Shown: positions 12,914 through 24,889, counted from the first letter of the stretch. The stretch: DNA of 54,856 nucleotides from Gracilariopsis chorda (GCA_003194525.1 NBIV01000327.1:1-54856); one strand, 5' to 3'. Numbers and translations are program-made. The notes: generated by a model from the letters alone, not told the origin.

Positions 12914-13346
12914 ACCGTTATGACGGAAGAGAGAAGTAAGAATTGGGACCGCCCTCACTCTGGGACGTCCCGCACAGTGCAGCTACACCGACACAGTCGG
13001 CTGCCACCGAAGCAATCATTTCCCGGAACCTTGACCGCCGATGGTTTTTCATCCAGCATGCTGGGAATCCCACGCTTTGGCATTCAGTATGCACAGTTTT
13101 TCCCTTCGACGACGGTGTGTGGTTTTCGAGCGCACCACCTTTTGCAAGGATTGAGTTTTCTATGTACACTATGGAACATTTATGATGGATGCTGGCCCGG
13201 ATTAACCGGTTTCTAACCCCCACTGCCGGGCATGCAGGGCGTCATGGAAACTCCCAAAGGCGCTCACGCAATCCGCACACCACGGTGGGAGCGTGGCTTT
13301 CCCCGTTTCGTTACGGTTGCGCTTCCCCGTCATCGGGAATGTACCT
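12914..13346. other. Non-coding interval between Pol and the antisense ORF
   Basis: Nothing recognisable on either strand. It belongs to the 3' internal region of gypsy-1. Confidence 0.4.
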
Positions 13347-14126
13347 CTACAGTACCGTATGAACGGCTCCTACCGAGAATCGGCTAACTCGGTCGTTCGA
13401 CCTCTGTTTCCATGCGAAGGTTTCTAATCCAGCAAGGCGGTCGCCGTACCCCATCTCCCCGCGAGTGCGGTACATTAAGATGTCGAAGGTGACCTCGTTG
13501 GGAACCGAATACTCGAAAAGAGCCCGGCGCTGCCGGAGGTGCACGCAGCGCACGAATGCCGCATGCGCGTCAACCGCGGACTCCCCCGGAAGCGGGCGAA
13601 CATGGTGCACAGGGATCGTGATGCGCTGGCGCCAGTCCCACGACATGGTCATCAAACCAGGCAGGTCCCCGGGAAGGGTGTTAACATTATCTGCGTATGA
13701 CGCGATGAGCTCCTCGTCACAGACGGCTAACGGATGGAACCAAGGTGCATGCCAAAGCATGAGACAGCCACGCCGAGTATTCGGATTCGCCCCAATCAGG
13801 GCATCGTAAACCGACCATACCGGAGGAGGACTATGACCAGAGAAGATACCCGGAGTGGGCCGGCTGGTGTTGCCAGAGGGCGCGCCTTGCGACGAAGCCT
13901 CCGCAGGCGGCGGGGTGTCTTGCACTGGCTGTGCCGACAGCGCGCCCTGCGACGCAGATTGGTTAACTGCCTGCGGCAGAAGAGCAGACCGGAAACCGGT
14001 GAATCCACCGTGGAAACCGAGAGGACGATTGGGAGAAAGGTTGGATATTAGTGGAATGCGCGTGAGCCGTGAGAAAGGAGCGAAGCTGCAGGTGCAGGAC
14101 CAGGTGTAGACGACTATGTTGTGGCC
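13347..14126 (-). CDS. Antisense ORF between pol and the 3' LTR of gypsy-1, unknown function
   Basis: The minus-strand frame is open for about 260 codons, from just after a stop at 14127-14129 to the stop at 13347, while gag and pol of the same element carry eight stops. There is no ATG in the first half. GTG at 13925 would give 192 residues, and the first ATG codons come later (in GCLMLWHAP), so the start is unclear. The N-terminal half is Ser/Ala/Pro/Gln-rich with repeated ASQGA-like motifs. The C-terminal half is denser, with PWFHPLAVCDEELIASYADN, MTMSWDWRQRITIPVHHVRP and EVTFDILMYRTRGEMGYGD. No family recognised. Extra ORFs, some antisense, are known from large LTR elements, but their roles are mostly undefined. 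It could also be a captured host exon. Confidence 0.5.
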   Translation of the reverse strand, partial: GHNIVVYTWSCTCSFAPFSRLTRIPLISNLSPNRPLGFHGGFTGFRSALLPQAVNQSASQGALSAQPVQDTPPPAEASSQGAPSGNTSRPTPGIFSGHSPPPVWSVYDALIGANPNTRRGCLMLWHAPWFHPLAVCDEELIASYADNVNTLPGDLPGLMTMSWDWRQRITIPVHHVRPLPGESAVDAHAAFVRCVHLRQRRALFEYSVPNEVTFDILMYRTRGEMGYGDRLAGLETFAWKQRSNDRVSRFSVGAVHTVL

Positions 14127-14217
14127 TCAGAAGGAGAAGACGGAACACCGGAAACGCGGGAGCTTTCACTTCGTACTTTCGACGTTGCGCCGTCCCTCGT
14201 TGAGGTTGTTGCTCCGT

Positions 14218-14231
14218 CTGAGAAGGAGATA
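14218..14231 (+). promoter_or_regulatory. Polypurine tract of gypsy-1
   Basis: CTGAGAAGGAGATA directly precedes the 3' LTR, the expected site for plus-strand priming. Confidence 0.55.
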
Positions 14232-15063
14232 TGAAGTGCAACCGCTCGCGATGGCACTCGATCGCCGTTTCGGGTATTCCGGGTTGTTGCTCATTTATGA
14301 GTAGTTGGTATACTTGTGCCGACGGATCGGATCGTGCACGTGGCAACAGCTTTACCGGATGCCCCGTAACAACGGAATCAGCGCGTGTTACACGTGTACA
14401 GTACACCACAGTAGTGGATAGGGGGCTAGATACAACTTATTTATTTATTTTGCTATTACACTGGGTAGTCTACTGTACTTAGTGCAGCGGCGGCTGCCGC
14501 TAAACCTCAGTAAACTTCCCCAACAAGGGTGTTCTACTGTACTCCAAGAGCTTGGCTCTGAGTGCCCTCGCCTCCGGCGGTACTAAACTCCATTGCGGAG
14601 AGGTATCCCGTTGCACACGGCTCGCCCAACCCCCTTGCTCACCTAAGAAAGCCCGTACTTGGGACACTATTACCCACTGTTGTGGTTTTCGCCCGTGTAT
14701 ACGGTTTATCCGGCCTTGCCACTTCGTGCCCGAGTCCCTCTCGTGACTCGCACCCCTACTCCATTCTCTCCCCTTTTCCCTTTCCTTTTCCTTTCCTTTT
14801 CCCTTTTTGGGCCGTTCCCACTGTCGTGGCTCAGAATGACTTACTGTCGTGTGTGTGCCACATCGTGGACATCTGCCTCCTTTAGAGCGATACCGAAAAC
14901 TGGCTTCTCATTACCTTCCTACGCTTGTCGCGAAGGGTGACCACGATTTACCACCGGCTTCGCCGTGTCATCCCTGGAAGGGCTCTTACACTGGGTTCAA
15001 ATCGTGAGAGGAAGATCCCGAACATCTTCGGAGTGTTTTCCCGCTTGCGGTCATTGCACTACA
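14232..15063 (+). repeat. 3' LTR of gypsy-1 (832 bp)
   Basis: Starts TGAAGTGCAACC and ends CATTGCACTACA. The ends are fixed by comparison with the truncated 5' LTR and with the solo LTR at 37835-38661, which has perfect target duplications. It contains a pyrimidine-rich tract near 14770-14815 and a conserved 3' block near 14950-15060 (CGGCTTCGCCGTG, GAGAGGAAGATCCCGAAC) shared with the solo LTR. Confidence 0.85.
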
Positions 15064-16410
15064 GTTTGACATGGCATCAGGCGTCTCATATTGTTACTCA
15101 AGAACCAATTTGTTACGCTGCTCAGATCCCAACCCTTTCATGTAATGACGCTGGCACTATTGCAGTCAACTACGCTTTTCGTACGATCTCCAAGCCACTA
15201 TCCATACTTAGATGGATCTATGGATTAAGATATTCTGAGGAGAGATCACTAACGCCAAAACGCAATATTGTTTCATCAAAACCTGCACGTGGAAGTTAAG
15301 TGGATGTCCAGAGGACCAGGGTTGTTGTTTTGCAGGACCTCTGCTCAGATATCATTGGTTCGGGGATGAGCTCGATAAAAATGGGTAGTAGGATGTGTTT
15401 AATACTGATTTGTTGTTACTGTAGTCCATGGCGTGGTGCAATGAGTGCCAGAAGGGAGGAGCCGAGGGAGGAGATGAGGATCTTGACGTGTACATCTCAC
15501 GCTTTACAGAAAAAAAGGAGTGAATGTACTGACTGCTGCTGTGGGTTTTGCTCTACTCGGAAGGGCGATATTGACAGCACACGCTTGTCATGTGCAAAAA
15601 TGAGAAGTGGTATACTGGGCTCTTTTTGGACAGCGAGGGTCTGGTCATCCATACTACTGGGGTTGCGTGCAGGAGTTGAGACGTGTTGCTTGGACCTGTG
15701 ACCATTTGCACACATGAATCTTATCGCGATTCTGGATAGTTTCAAGACACTGATCAGTTACAATGGGCGTGCCAGTATATTGAATTCGTTTCATACTTTT
15801 TGAACGCTAACGCGCCCTAGAATATTAAGGTGAGCAGTATATTACGCGTTAAGGGTGTAAACAGCTTTATCATCACGCCCAAAGTTGGGAGTGCCGGACG
15901 CGTTTGGAGTAAGTAAACATAATTGGGTACATAAACTGTACCATAAACTAACACTAGAACATCTGAATCACATCTATTTTGTGTAGAGCGTTCGTCACAA
16001 TAATATCCATTTCATATCATAGATTCATCTGTGTCGTCTTTACTATCTTCTCAGGCATTGTCTTACCAATAATTACGTTATAACCGTATCGTATCATTCC
16101 TGCTCTGACGGTTGCATCACAATTGTACCTAATTAATATACGAGAGTTGTCTGCCTGTTGTCCAAACTATATCTCAATTCTGTCCGATGTATATATATAC
16201 CCCTTCCGCTAAATATGGGACCTCTATCCACAGTGTATAAAATGTATGTCAGCAAATTATATCAGAAATATATCACACAAAATGTATCGAAGTAGTATCA
16301 AACCTATGTCTCAGATTTCCACTGGGCACAGGACCTAGATATGAATCTATGAGGCAAGCTGCAGGTGCCGATTCTGCTGTTCGTCACCTGACAAGACTTT
16401 GTGCAAACCC
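15064..16410. other. Spacer between gypsy-1 and copia-1
   Basis: The first 235 bp are open on the plus strand (15069-15299), and 15300-15701 is another plus ORF of 133 codons that is Cys/Ser/Arg-rich. Neither has a recognisable domain. From about 15750 the sequence is AT-rich and non-coding. It should contain the copia-1 5' LTR and leader, but I could not find a match to the 3' LTR remnant, so that end appears lost or too diverged. Confidence 0.35.
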
Positions 16411-16419
16411 TTCTAGTCC

Positions 16420-17270
16420 AAGGAATCCATCCCAAGCTGAGGAGAGCATATACAACAGTTACTCTCTCGGCATCAGTGGTCTTATGCGAGCTTATTAAGG
16501 TCGTTAAAAGTTCAGTGGTCAGTGCGATGAAGATATTTCTTCCACATTCCTGCTGTACGAGACGTTGGCACGTGTGTGCCCCCTTATCGAGCAGGAAAAG
16601 GCCCAAGCCCTCCCCTTCATGTTGAAAGAAGAAGCTCTTTCGTATTTCATAAGAGTATATAGCATCGAAAATACTTTCGATGGCATCCACCAGAAGCTCT
16701 TTGAGTTTTATGTAAGTGAAGAACAGCGCAATCGTGTTTTAATTTGATGGCAGACTCTGAAGCTCTCCGACGCGATGAAAGAAGATCGTGACAAGAGTGA
16801 GGCAGAATTATTTCGTGCTTTCGCCTTCAAACTCTCCACTCCCCAGAAGCAGTAGTCTGCAAACTATCAGCACGACATCCTACTGCGGGACCAGCTTGTG
16901 ATTGCCTGCGATATTGATCGAATACAAGAATTACGTGTCTCAAAGACAGCTCAGGAAGTGATGAATCGCATAACGACATCTCTGTCCCACGATACAAAGT
17001 CTGCCAGTAACTATGTTACTCAAGAAGTTGATGACAATTCTGTACTCTAAGGCCTCGGCAGACGCTACGGCGGTGAAGGAAGGAAGTCCTTTTCCTCCAA
17101 AGTCCCATACTGACGCTACAGACGTCCCCAAAGGTTTTCCTCCAGATAGATGAAGGGATTGAAAGGCTGCTGTGTAGGCAGAAAGAATCACAAGGCTTAT
17201 ACAAGTCACTCTCCAGATGAGGTTCGCGAGCAGCAATCATCCGTCTGAAAGCTTCCCACCCTTCTGCAAT
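16420..17270 (+). pseudogene. gag: copia-1 Gag remnant
   Basis: A Gag reading can be followed in one frame with about seven stops. Readable blocks include ISSTFLLYETLARVCPLIEQ, LKEEALSYFIRVY, QHDILLRDQLVIAC and QEVMNRITTSLS, characteristic of a copia Gag type common in fungi and protists. A decayed zinc knuckle (KGCCVGRKNHKAYTSHSPDE) lies near 17150-17215; at least one ligand has been lost. Protease follows in another frame. Confidence 0.6.
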
Positions 17271-20200
17271 GCTGAGTTTAGAAGATGTTGCATATACATC
17301 TGAACAGCTCACTGAATCTCAGGAACTCACCGTGACTACGGATGAAGCTAAACTCTCTGACTCTGAAGAAAGTGATGGTCTTGCAAGAGATTTCGACCAA
17401 CTGCAACTAGACCCTAAAGCCTATCTCACAAAAATCGGCATTTCTACACGGCTGGATGTACTCTACCGAGAAGCTGACATGGCAGCTATGTTCTACGCTA
17501 TTTGTATGGGAGAAACTCCGCGACTCAAAGGACTATTGATTGACTCAAGTGCCATCAACTCCTCTGTAATGTCTTACAACCAGTACCGCGCATACTGCGA
17601 AGAGTTCAAAGTAAGAATGAACATTGATAAAGATTCCCGTCGATCGATATTTAGAGTTGGGGGCACAATCCATGCAGTTGGTACTGCTTTAGTCCCTGTC
17701 CCTTTGGGGAACTTGATCTTGTGATTGACGTTAAGTTCCAAATCATGAAGTATAATTTGCGGTCTCTTCTCAGTATGAAAGACATGAAGCACAACAGAAT
17801 AGACTTCAGTATTCAGGACGAGGTTGTCAGGTTTAGGAACGCTGAGCAGGATTTGGTTATGGAGAATTACTTTCTTGTTCATTGTTGGAAACCTGAAGAT
17901 TTAGGTTTCGCGCTATACACTAAGTCGGAACTACGAAAGCTCCATCGTGTATGTGGTCATCCTTCCGTACAAGCACTGTACAATTTGCTGATGCGCGCTA
18001 ATCCGGATACTCTGGATGGGTTTGGACGCAAGGTTCTCGAGGATGTTCTTCGCAAATGTGAAGTCTGCATTCAGCACGCCGCCAAACTTCGCCGTTTCAA
18101 GGTTAAGGTAGGAACAGATGACTTGCGCTTCAACCATATCGTTGCCATCGACGTAATGTACATCAACAGCCGTCCTATATTGCATCCTGTGGATGAAGCG
18201 ACACATTTCAATGCAGCTCAGTGTCTGAAGAACATGACGTCTCAGCATTTTTGGAAAACTGTTTTACGATGTTGGAGTCGTGTCCAACTCTGTTTACCAG
18301 ACTTTCTGCACGTCGATCAGGGATCAAACTTCGTATCCACAGAGCTAGCAGCAAATGCAACGGTGGATGGTGTGACTATAGTGGAGGTTTCGATTGAATC
18401 TCCATCGACGATGTCTTATGTTGAACGTTATCACGCGTCTCTGCGCCTCGCTTAGAACAAGATTAGTGACTCTATGCCCCGATCTGAGACGAATTATGAA
18501 TGTTTGCAAATGGCTTTAAAGAGCGTCAACGATACCATTGGGCCGGAAGGTTTGTGCCCTACCGTGCTGGTATTTGGTGCTCTTCCATCTCCAACGAAGA
18601 AGAGATGCGCCAGAACGCAGCTACATCGTGCGAGAGCTATGGAAGTTGCGACGAAAGCCTTGCAGAAGGAGCGAGCCGCAAGGAGAATTGGGTTTGGTCT
18701 CAAGCATGACCACGGACCCACACGGCCCGAAGCGAGTGCAGAGCTATGCAAGCTTCTTAGCGGATCCCCGGTTTATGTGTGTCGAGAGAAGAGCGAGAAA
18801 TGGGAAGTAACCTTTCCATTTGTCGAGATTGAAGATGAAAGCGTCGTAGTTCAGCTCCCCAAAGGTCGCAAAATCTTCAGGTCTACTGCAGTAAAGCCTG
18901 TCGTTAGATCTGCTATGTCAGAGGTATGTACCACGAAAAAGGATGGTCAGGAAGACTTTCCTGATGCCCTACATCATGATAAGAATTCTGCGAAGAGTGG
19001 TTCAATTTGCAAAGAACAGTGTGCGGTGATGTTTGGATCAACAAAGATTGTGATTGCGCCACTGAGCGATGCGCATTTGTTCATGGAACAAGAAGCTCTT
19101 ATGAAAAACGGTACATTCACAGTAGCGACACTCTCTTTTGTATCTGAAGGACGCCGCGTCAACGGCACAACATTCGTTGATGCGTACAAGACGATAGACG
19201 GAAAGAAAATTAAGAAATCCCGTCTTGTGGCACAAAACTACTCGGACTTGCAAGCCTTTTCGATCTCCACCAAGGGTCTTAGATTTAGTAGACTCTGGCT
19301 GTGTCTTACTGTGTTTCTGGCTGCCTGTTTTCCAGAATATACGTCGTACTTCCATGACATATCACAGGCCTATGTGCAGTCTGAATCCCCTCTTGCACGT
19401 AAAGTGTATTTAGGTTCTCCTTTTGAGATGGAACGCAAAGAAGACGAGATATTTTTGGACCTCAAGCCTCTATGAGGAATAGCAGAGAGCAGTCTACACT
19501 GGTTCCTTACTTATCAGACGCATCAAAAAGAAGCACTTGGTATGCAGACTACTAAGGTAGACTCTTGGGTTTTGTTTCGAAGGAACGGAGATCATTTGGA
19601 AGAAGTAAATGCCTTTCAGGTGGATGATTCGTTCGGTCATGGACCACCCGATTTTCTGGATGCAGAAGAAAAACGATGTATATTCAAGTCAGAGCCGCGT
19701 AAAGTATAGCAAAAGGATTATGGCCGTGTGTTAAATGGTGTCAATATAGCAAATTCAAAGGACGGAACATACACGATAATGCCGGGAGAAACACTCAAGT
19801 CTCTTCAGCTTGCAAAGAATGCTGAAGATTTTAATAGCATTCGCGCCACCGCACAGTACATTGGAAACTGTGTTCGTCCCGATATCTGCGCAGCTGTGCA
19901 ACTGCTTGCCACAGGTGCTGATGGACGCTTTGAAAGTCAGATTAAGACTTTAAACACTGTCGTGAACCACTGCCCCTCTATGAACGACCTATATATTCGT
20001 GTCGTTCCACTGGATTGTGAATCAGTGCGCGTGGTCCTCCTGAAAGATGCGTCGTTTGCAAACCCTGCTCTTTTAAAGTCCCAGCATGGCTTTGTCCTTC
20101 TCATGGTCAACAAGCATGGAAAGGCAAACATTATAGATTATCTCGCTGTAAGAGAGTTACTTGTTCCGTCATGGCAGCTGAGATACACGCGCTGAATTTC

Positions 20201-20533
20201 AGCTTTGACAATGCATATATTGCTAGGGACACGTTGTCAGAGATTCTGGGTCGCCCAGCGACTGTAGATGGTTATATCGATTCTTTTACTCTCTGCAACT
20301 TCATCGCAAAGAAGGCTGCAACGCTAGAGAAGCACCTGCAGATCAATATTTACGCTCTTCGCCAGAGTCATGAAAAAGGTGAATTGAACAGTCTTTCGTA
20401 GATACAGAGCAACGAGAACATTGCCGATGCGCTGAACGAAGCATGCACTTTGTCCAGTCATTGTCTATGGAGTATGACAAAAAGTAACAAGTTCGATGTT
20501 GATGCAAAAGGATGGGCTGGGAGATTTAAATAA
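17269..20533 (+). pseudogene. pol: copia-1 Pol (PR-IN-RT-RNaseH)
   Basis: Protease part 17269-17724 has LLIDSSAINSS; the family has DSGA, and the Ser codon 17548-17550 (AGT) is one G-to-A step from Gly. After a frameshift near 17705, a long frame runs 17721-20195 with stops at 18453, 19473 and 19707. It holds the integrase finger (LHRVCGHPSVQALYNLL to CEVCIQHA), the integrase core (AIDVMYINS, HVDQGSNFVS, YVERYHASLR), and reverse transcriptase blocks (SRLVAQNYSD, DISQAYVQSESPLARKVYL, FQVDDSFG). RNase H continues after a second frameshift near 20165 (MAAEIHALNFSFDNAY), with a TAG at 20399 where Trp is expected, and ends at GWAGRFK. Inactive by any measure. Confidence 0.8.
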
Positions 20534-20556
20534 GTGCTTTTGTAAAAAAAGGGTGA

Positions 20557-20603
20557 GTGTGGAAGTTGTACGTGATTGGACATCGCGTAAACTGGAGGAC
20601 AAG
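20557..20603 (+). repeat. 5' stub of the copia-1 3' LTR
   Basis: TGTGGAAGTTGTACGTG follows a purine-rich tract directly after the pol stop. The stub ends at the gypsy-2 LTR. Its 3' remainder is expected at 27126 onward, but the LTR end could not be fixed. Confidence 0.5.
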
Positions 20604-20964
20604 TGTGGCGCATACAGTTAAGGTACTTACTTTCGTATGATATTAATAATGTAGAATATGGACTACGGTCAGGACTGTGTGGTGGACGGATTGGCAGTGG
20701 CTGGGGACAGAGTTCTGGCTGACTTTGTGAGCGAAGTGGACTTGGGAAGTTGCAACTTACCTCCGACTTCCTGCTTCGTCCAAAGCAAGCGGTCTTTTAT
20801 AGACAATCTTTATTAGAGTAGGGTCTCCTATCTACGGTTCTGTACACTAGTTTGTAATCACTATGTTCCATTCCAATAAAGGTAATCCACAATACGTTTC
20901 CTTTCACATCTTCTTTGTCACACATTCTACGTATCCAAATTTACTGGATCGGTGATGTTCTACA
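20604..20964 (-). repeat. 3' LTR of gypsy-2
   Basis: 361 bp, equal in length to the right copy. I counted about 13 transitions and 4 transversions between them by eye over the best-aligned part, so the pair is about 5% diverged. Confidence 0.85.
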
Positions 20965-20965
20965 A

Positions 20966-20990
20966 TTTCTCCTCTCTTCTTTCTTTTAAT
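20966..20990 (-). promoter_or_regulatory. Polypurine tract of gypsy-2
   Basis: On the minus strand an AAAGAAAGAAGAGAGGAGAA purine run directly precedes the LTR start TGTAGAAC. It confirms the element's orientation. Confidence 0.7.
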
Positions 20991-21014
20991 TTTTACTCAA
21001 ATCATATGATGTTC

Positions 21015-21392
21015 TTAAAGGGTTAGGTTCTCGTTTTTTGGATAAATGAAATGGGTGTTTCCATCATCCTGTTTAATATTGATGAACATTTCTTCATTAT
21101 TTTCTATTTTTGACATAGCATTTTCAACTATCGTTAAATAGTTTCCATGTTTCTGTAGATGGCCATACATTCCAACTATCAAATAAAAGAATTGAATAAG
21201 AAATTCTTCGTTAAGAAATCCGGTAAGCATAGAATTATAGTTCTCAATCAATGCAAGAAGCATGTTTTTATCTTTCTCATTAAATAATAATCCTTTAATT
21301 TGTTTATATGCTAGGCATATGTGAATCATTTCGTAAAGGGTGACTTCTTGACTATAACGATCTTGTAGTTTTGGTCGTAAATGATTCTTCAT
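21015..21392 (-). CDS. Small extra ORF downstream of gypsy-2 pol, unknown
   Basis: An uninterrupted 125-codon ORF starting at ATG lies between the pol stop and the 3' LTR. It is Leu/Asn/Glu-rich and probably helical (KDKNMLLALIENYNSMLTGF, EEFLIQFFYLIVGMYGHLQ). No domain recognised, and no obvious signal peptide or membrane span beyond one short hydrophobic stretch. It is intact while the neighbouring pol carries frameshifts, but it is short enough that this may be chance in AT-rich DNA. Confidence 0.4.
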   Translation of the reverse strand: MKNHLRPKLQDRYSQEVTLYEMIHICLAYKQIKGLLFNEKDKNMLLALIENYNSMLTGFLNEEFLIQFFYLIVGMYGHLQKHGNYLTIVENAMSKIENNEEMFINIKQDDGNTHFIYPKNENLTL

Positions 21393-21492
21393 TTAGTTCC
21401 CTGAGATCCATAAAAGTCCGTATTCCTGAACATGATATATATTCATAGTATGTTTCTGATGACAGGCTTACTAATTTTTTTGAAGCTCAAGC

Positions 21493-24400
21493 TCAGTTAA
21501 GTAGGTATGCGAGTGCACTTTTTTCTTTTATATTACTTCTAGTTTTGACTTTGTGACTATCTAGTAAGCCTGTCATGATACGTGTATCATGTTCATTGAG
21601 CCAGATGTCTTCTGATTCTTCATCGCATGTGCGTAGAAGGTATTTTACTTCATCATTTATTATTCTATGTCCGGTAATGTAAGATGGAGATGTGTTTTCT
21701 TTGTGTACGAATATTTGGATATCCATATTCTTCTTGCTGTTGGAACTACTATTAAATTCCTTTACTAATGATATGTGGAAAGTGTGATGTAGCAATTTAT
21801 ATTCTTTTGGAAGTTCAATTTTATAGGAGGTGTGTAATTTACTATGAGATAGGATTTTGAATGGTCCTATAAACTTTCGTGTGAACTTTCTTGATCGGCC
21901 TTTAGGTATCATCAGATTCTTTGTAGATAATAGTACGTAATCTGCGATGCTGAATTGTTTTTTTTTGTTCTACGATTAACATTGTCTGCATTTCTTATAT
22001 TTGCTACTTCAATTGCATATTTTGCAATCTCGTTTGCTTTCTTCAATTCTTTTAGAAACTTCTCTGATGTATCATTTTGTTCTTTACCTTCATCACTGTA
22101 TAGAATATCGTTTATTGTGATTGGGTGTTGTCCATATTCTAAGATGAATGGAGTAAATGTTGTTGTACTATTTACGAGATTATTGTAGCCAAATTCGAGA
22201 CCTGGTAAATACTTTTTCCAGTCTCTTTGAGTATGGGATACATAGCATCGTATCATTTCCTCTAATGTTCTAAACATACGTTCTGTTTGCCCATCAGTTT
22301 GAGGATGGAATGAAGTTGATAGGTTTAGTTTTATGTTAAGAAGTTTCATCAAGGTATCCCAGAATGTACTTGTGAATCGGTTATCTCTATTTGATATTAT
22401 GACTCTCGGAAGTCCATGATGTCTATATGCTTCTTTGTAGAATACGCTGGCTATGTCTGGTGCCTTACTATTTTCATTGAGTGGAATGAAATGTACTCTT
22501 TTGGAGAGTTTGTCCACAATAGCCATTATTCCAGTGTATTCTTTGCTTTTTGGTAAGTCAAATATAAAGTCCATTGAGATCACTTCCCATTTTCGTGTAG
22601 GAGGTGGAAAGCTTTGTAATAGTCCTTGCATAGCCTTGTTCATTGATTTTGCCTTTTGACATTTTTCACATTCAGATATAAATCTCTTTAAATCGCTTTT
22701 CGTTGTATCCCAAAAGTATTTTTTTCTGATTATTAAAAGGGTTTTTTGATATGACCTGTGTCCTCCTTGTAGTGAGCAATGATTGTCTTGAAGAATGATC
22801 TTTCGTATTTTTCCTTCTGGCACGCATAAGCAATTTTCAAAGTATAATCGTTTCCCCATACGTTTGTATGGTTCTTTCGGATGTTCAAGTATCTGTGAGA
22901 AGTGTAAGCTGCTCGTGTATCGTTTTTCCAATTCTTTTAACGTATCATCGGATATTCTTATTGTTGTTATATTTACGAATGATTTAATGATGCTAGAAGA
23001 GGTTTTATGAACTTCCATATTCTTTCTTGAGAGCGCATCCGCCACCTTCTTCTCTTTTCCTTTTATGTATGAGATTGTGTAGTCAAACTCTTGCATGAAT
23101 TCAACCCATCTTGCTTGTTTTCTTGATAACGTCTTTTGAGTTTCTAAATACTTAAGCGGATGATGGTCAGTTAGAATTTTAAACTTAGAACCATATAAAT
23201 ATGATCTCCATGTTTTCAGTTCAAATACAATAGCTAGCAGTTCTCTTTCTCCTATAGAGCAGTTCTGTTCTGCTTCCTTAAGTTTCTTAGAAGTGTATGC
23301 TATTGCTCTTTTCCCTTTCTTGTCTTTCTGAGATAGAACTGCTCCTAAACCCGTGGAGGAGGCATCTGTTGTTACTTCATATGGAAGCGCAGGATATGCA
23401 AATTTCAGTATAGGTGCACTTATTAGTTTCTTTTTCAGTATATCAAATGCATTTTGTTGATCATTTTTCCACACAAAAACATTTTTCTGTGTTGTAAGTT
23501 CCGTTAAAGGATTAGCTATTTTTGCAAAGTCTTCAACAAACGTCCTGTAGTAATTGTAGATACCTTGGAAGCTTTGAACATCTGTTGCATTTTTTGGTAT
23601 TGGTCTTTTGGTTACTGCTTCAATCTTCTTATTATCAACGTTAATTACTTCTGTGGTTATTACATAACCCAGATAAACTACTTCCTCTTTTATGAAGTGA
23701 CATTTAGATTATTTACCATATAGCTTTGCTTTTCTAAGTATATCTAGCACAAGTTTCATTTGTTTTAAGTGGTCTTCTTTTGTTGTGCTGTAAATTAAAA
23801 TGTCATCGAGGTAGACCATTACGAACTTGTCTAAAAATGGTCTAAAAATATTATTCATTAAGGTTTGGAAGCAACCAGGTGCACCAGTTACTCCAAATGG
23901 TGTGACGAGATATTCGAATTGGCCGTATCTTGTACGAAATGCAGTTTTAGGTACATTCTCTTCTCTTATTCTGATCTGGTTATATCCTGATCTCAAATAG
24001 AGTGTAGTAAAGTACTTAGCATTTCCTAGTTGATCCCACACTTCGTCTATCGGAGGAAGTGGTACATTGTTTTTTATTATCTTTGGTTTATTGCTCTATA
24101 GTCCACGCACATTCGAAGTGAGCAATCCTTTTTTGGTGTGAAAAGAACTGGGCTTCCCCATGGGCTAATACTTGGTCTTATAAATTCATGACTTAATAAG
24201 TGATCCAGTTGTTTCGTCATCTCTTCTAGTTCTGCAGGAGATAGTTTGTACATTGCTCCCATCTTAGGTGTAGCATCCTCTTTTAGTGCAATTTTCATTT
24301 CTATATTTCTTGTGGGTGGTAATCCCTTTGGTAAATCATCTGGGAATACATCATGGTATTATTTTAAGAGTTTTACGAGCTCATCATCTTTTGGGTCTAA

Positions 24401-24889
24401 GTCAACTTTGTCTCTCTTTGTACTACCCGTGTCACTTTTTGGTTGTATTAACATGAGTTATATTTTACTCTTTTGTGTTCGTACGAGTTTAGCAAACTGT
24501 TTCTTACATAGCAGAAGTTGAATTTGGGAGCACTGTCTTTTAACAGGTTCTGCGTCCAGAATAAAGATCTTTCCATCAATATGAATAAGTATTGGGTTTC
24601 TTTTCCAGTTTATATGTGGATTGTACTGGTGTAGCCAAGATTTTCTTAGAATAACATCATATCCTATCAAATCCACTATGAAAGGATTTATTTTAAACTT
24701 AGTTTCTCCAATTTTGATGAATAGAACGTCTAAAAATTGGTCCATTGGGACTAATGTTCCATCCCATAACTCTGCTCTAATATCACTTGTTTTCCTTTTT
24801 AGTTTAAGCTGATCAGCATATTTCTTTGAGATACAGACCTCCTCACAACCACTATCTATTAAGATGTTACAAGTTTGAATCTCATCCAA
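21493..24889 (-). pseudogene. pol: gypsy-2 Pol (PR-RT-RNaseH-IN-chromo-like)
   Basis: Protease is at 24889-24458 with NILIDSGCEEVCIS. RT blocks follow at 24298-24077 ([23 protein letters not shown]) and, after a frameshift, 24041-23709 (FGVTGAPGCFQTLMN, MVYLDDILIYS). The same frame continues past a TAA at 23709-23711 into RNase H and integrase (23474-21912), with TDASSTGLGAVLSQKDK, GERELLAIVFELKTW, VISMDFIFDLP and HPQTDGQTERMFRTL. The second integrase acidic position reads ISNRDNRF: Asn (codon 22389-22391) replaces the expected Asp, a G-to-A change. A last frameshift leads to 21912-21493 with GPFKILSHSKLHTSYKIELP and a chromodomain-like end (GHRIINDEVKYLL). Confidence 0.85.

Larger units (their letters stand above)
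5364..15063 (+). mobile_element. Ty3/gypsy chromovirus-type LTR retrotransposon (gypsy-1)
   Basis: A plus-strand element with gag, then pol in the order protease, reverse transcriptase, RNase H, integrase, and a C-terminal chromodomain. Its LTRs begin TGAAGTGCAACC and end GCACTACA. The five bases before the left LTR (ATTTG, 5359-5363) and after the right LTR (GTTTG, 15064-15068) differ by one transition, consistent with a decayed target-site duplication. The shared 250 bp of the two LTRs differ at roughly 14 positions by eye, plus a 5-bp indel, so the insertion is not recent. The 5' LTR is truncated and fused directly to gag coding sequence, which removes the primer-binding site and leader. 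Coding frames carry eight in-frame stops, so this copy cannot act on its own. Confidence 0.9.
16420..20603 (+). mobile_element. Ty1/copia retrotransposon (copia-1), 3' LTR split by gypsy-2
   Basis: Gag, protease, integrase, reverse transcriptase and RNase H follow one another in the Ty1/copia order, with integrase upstream of the reverse transcriptase. After the last stop (20531-20533) comes an A/G-rich polypurine-like tract (20542-20556), then TGTGGAAGTTGTACGTG, the apparent start of the 3' LTR at 20557. Only 47 bp of that LTR precede the gypsy-2 insertion at 20604; the rest should resume at about 27126. No 5' LTR was identified. Confidence 0.75.

Noticed and set aside
14760..14820. Pyrimidine tract as an independent microsatellite
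   Set aside because: It lies inside the 3' LTR and is part of the LTR family sequence.
16304..16690. Minus-strand ORF of 128 codons
   Set aside because: Antisense to the copia-1 Gag reading, which has recognisable motifs.
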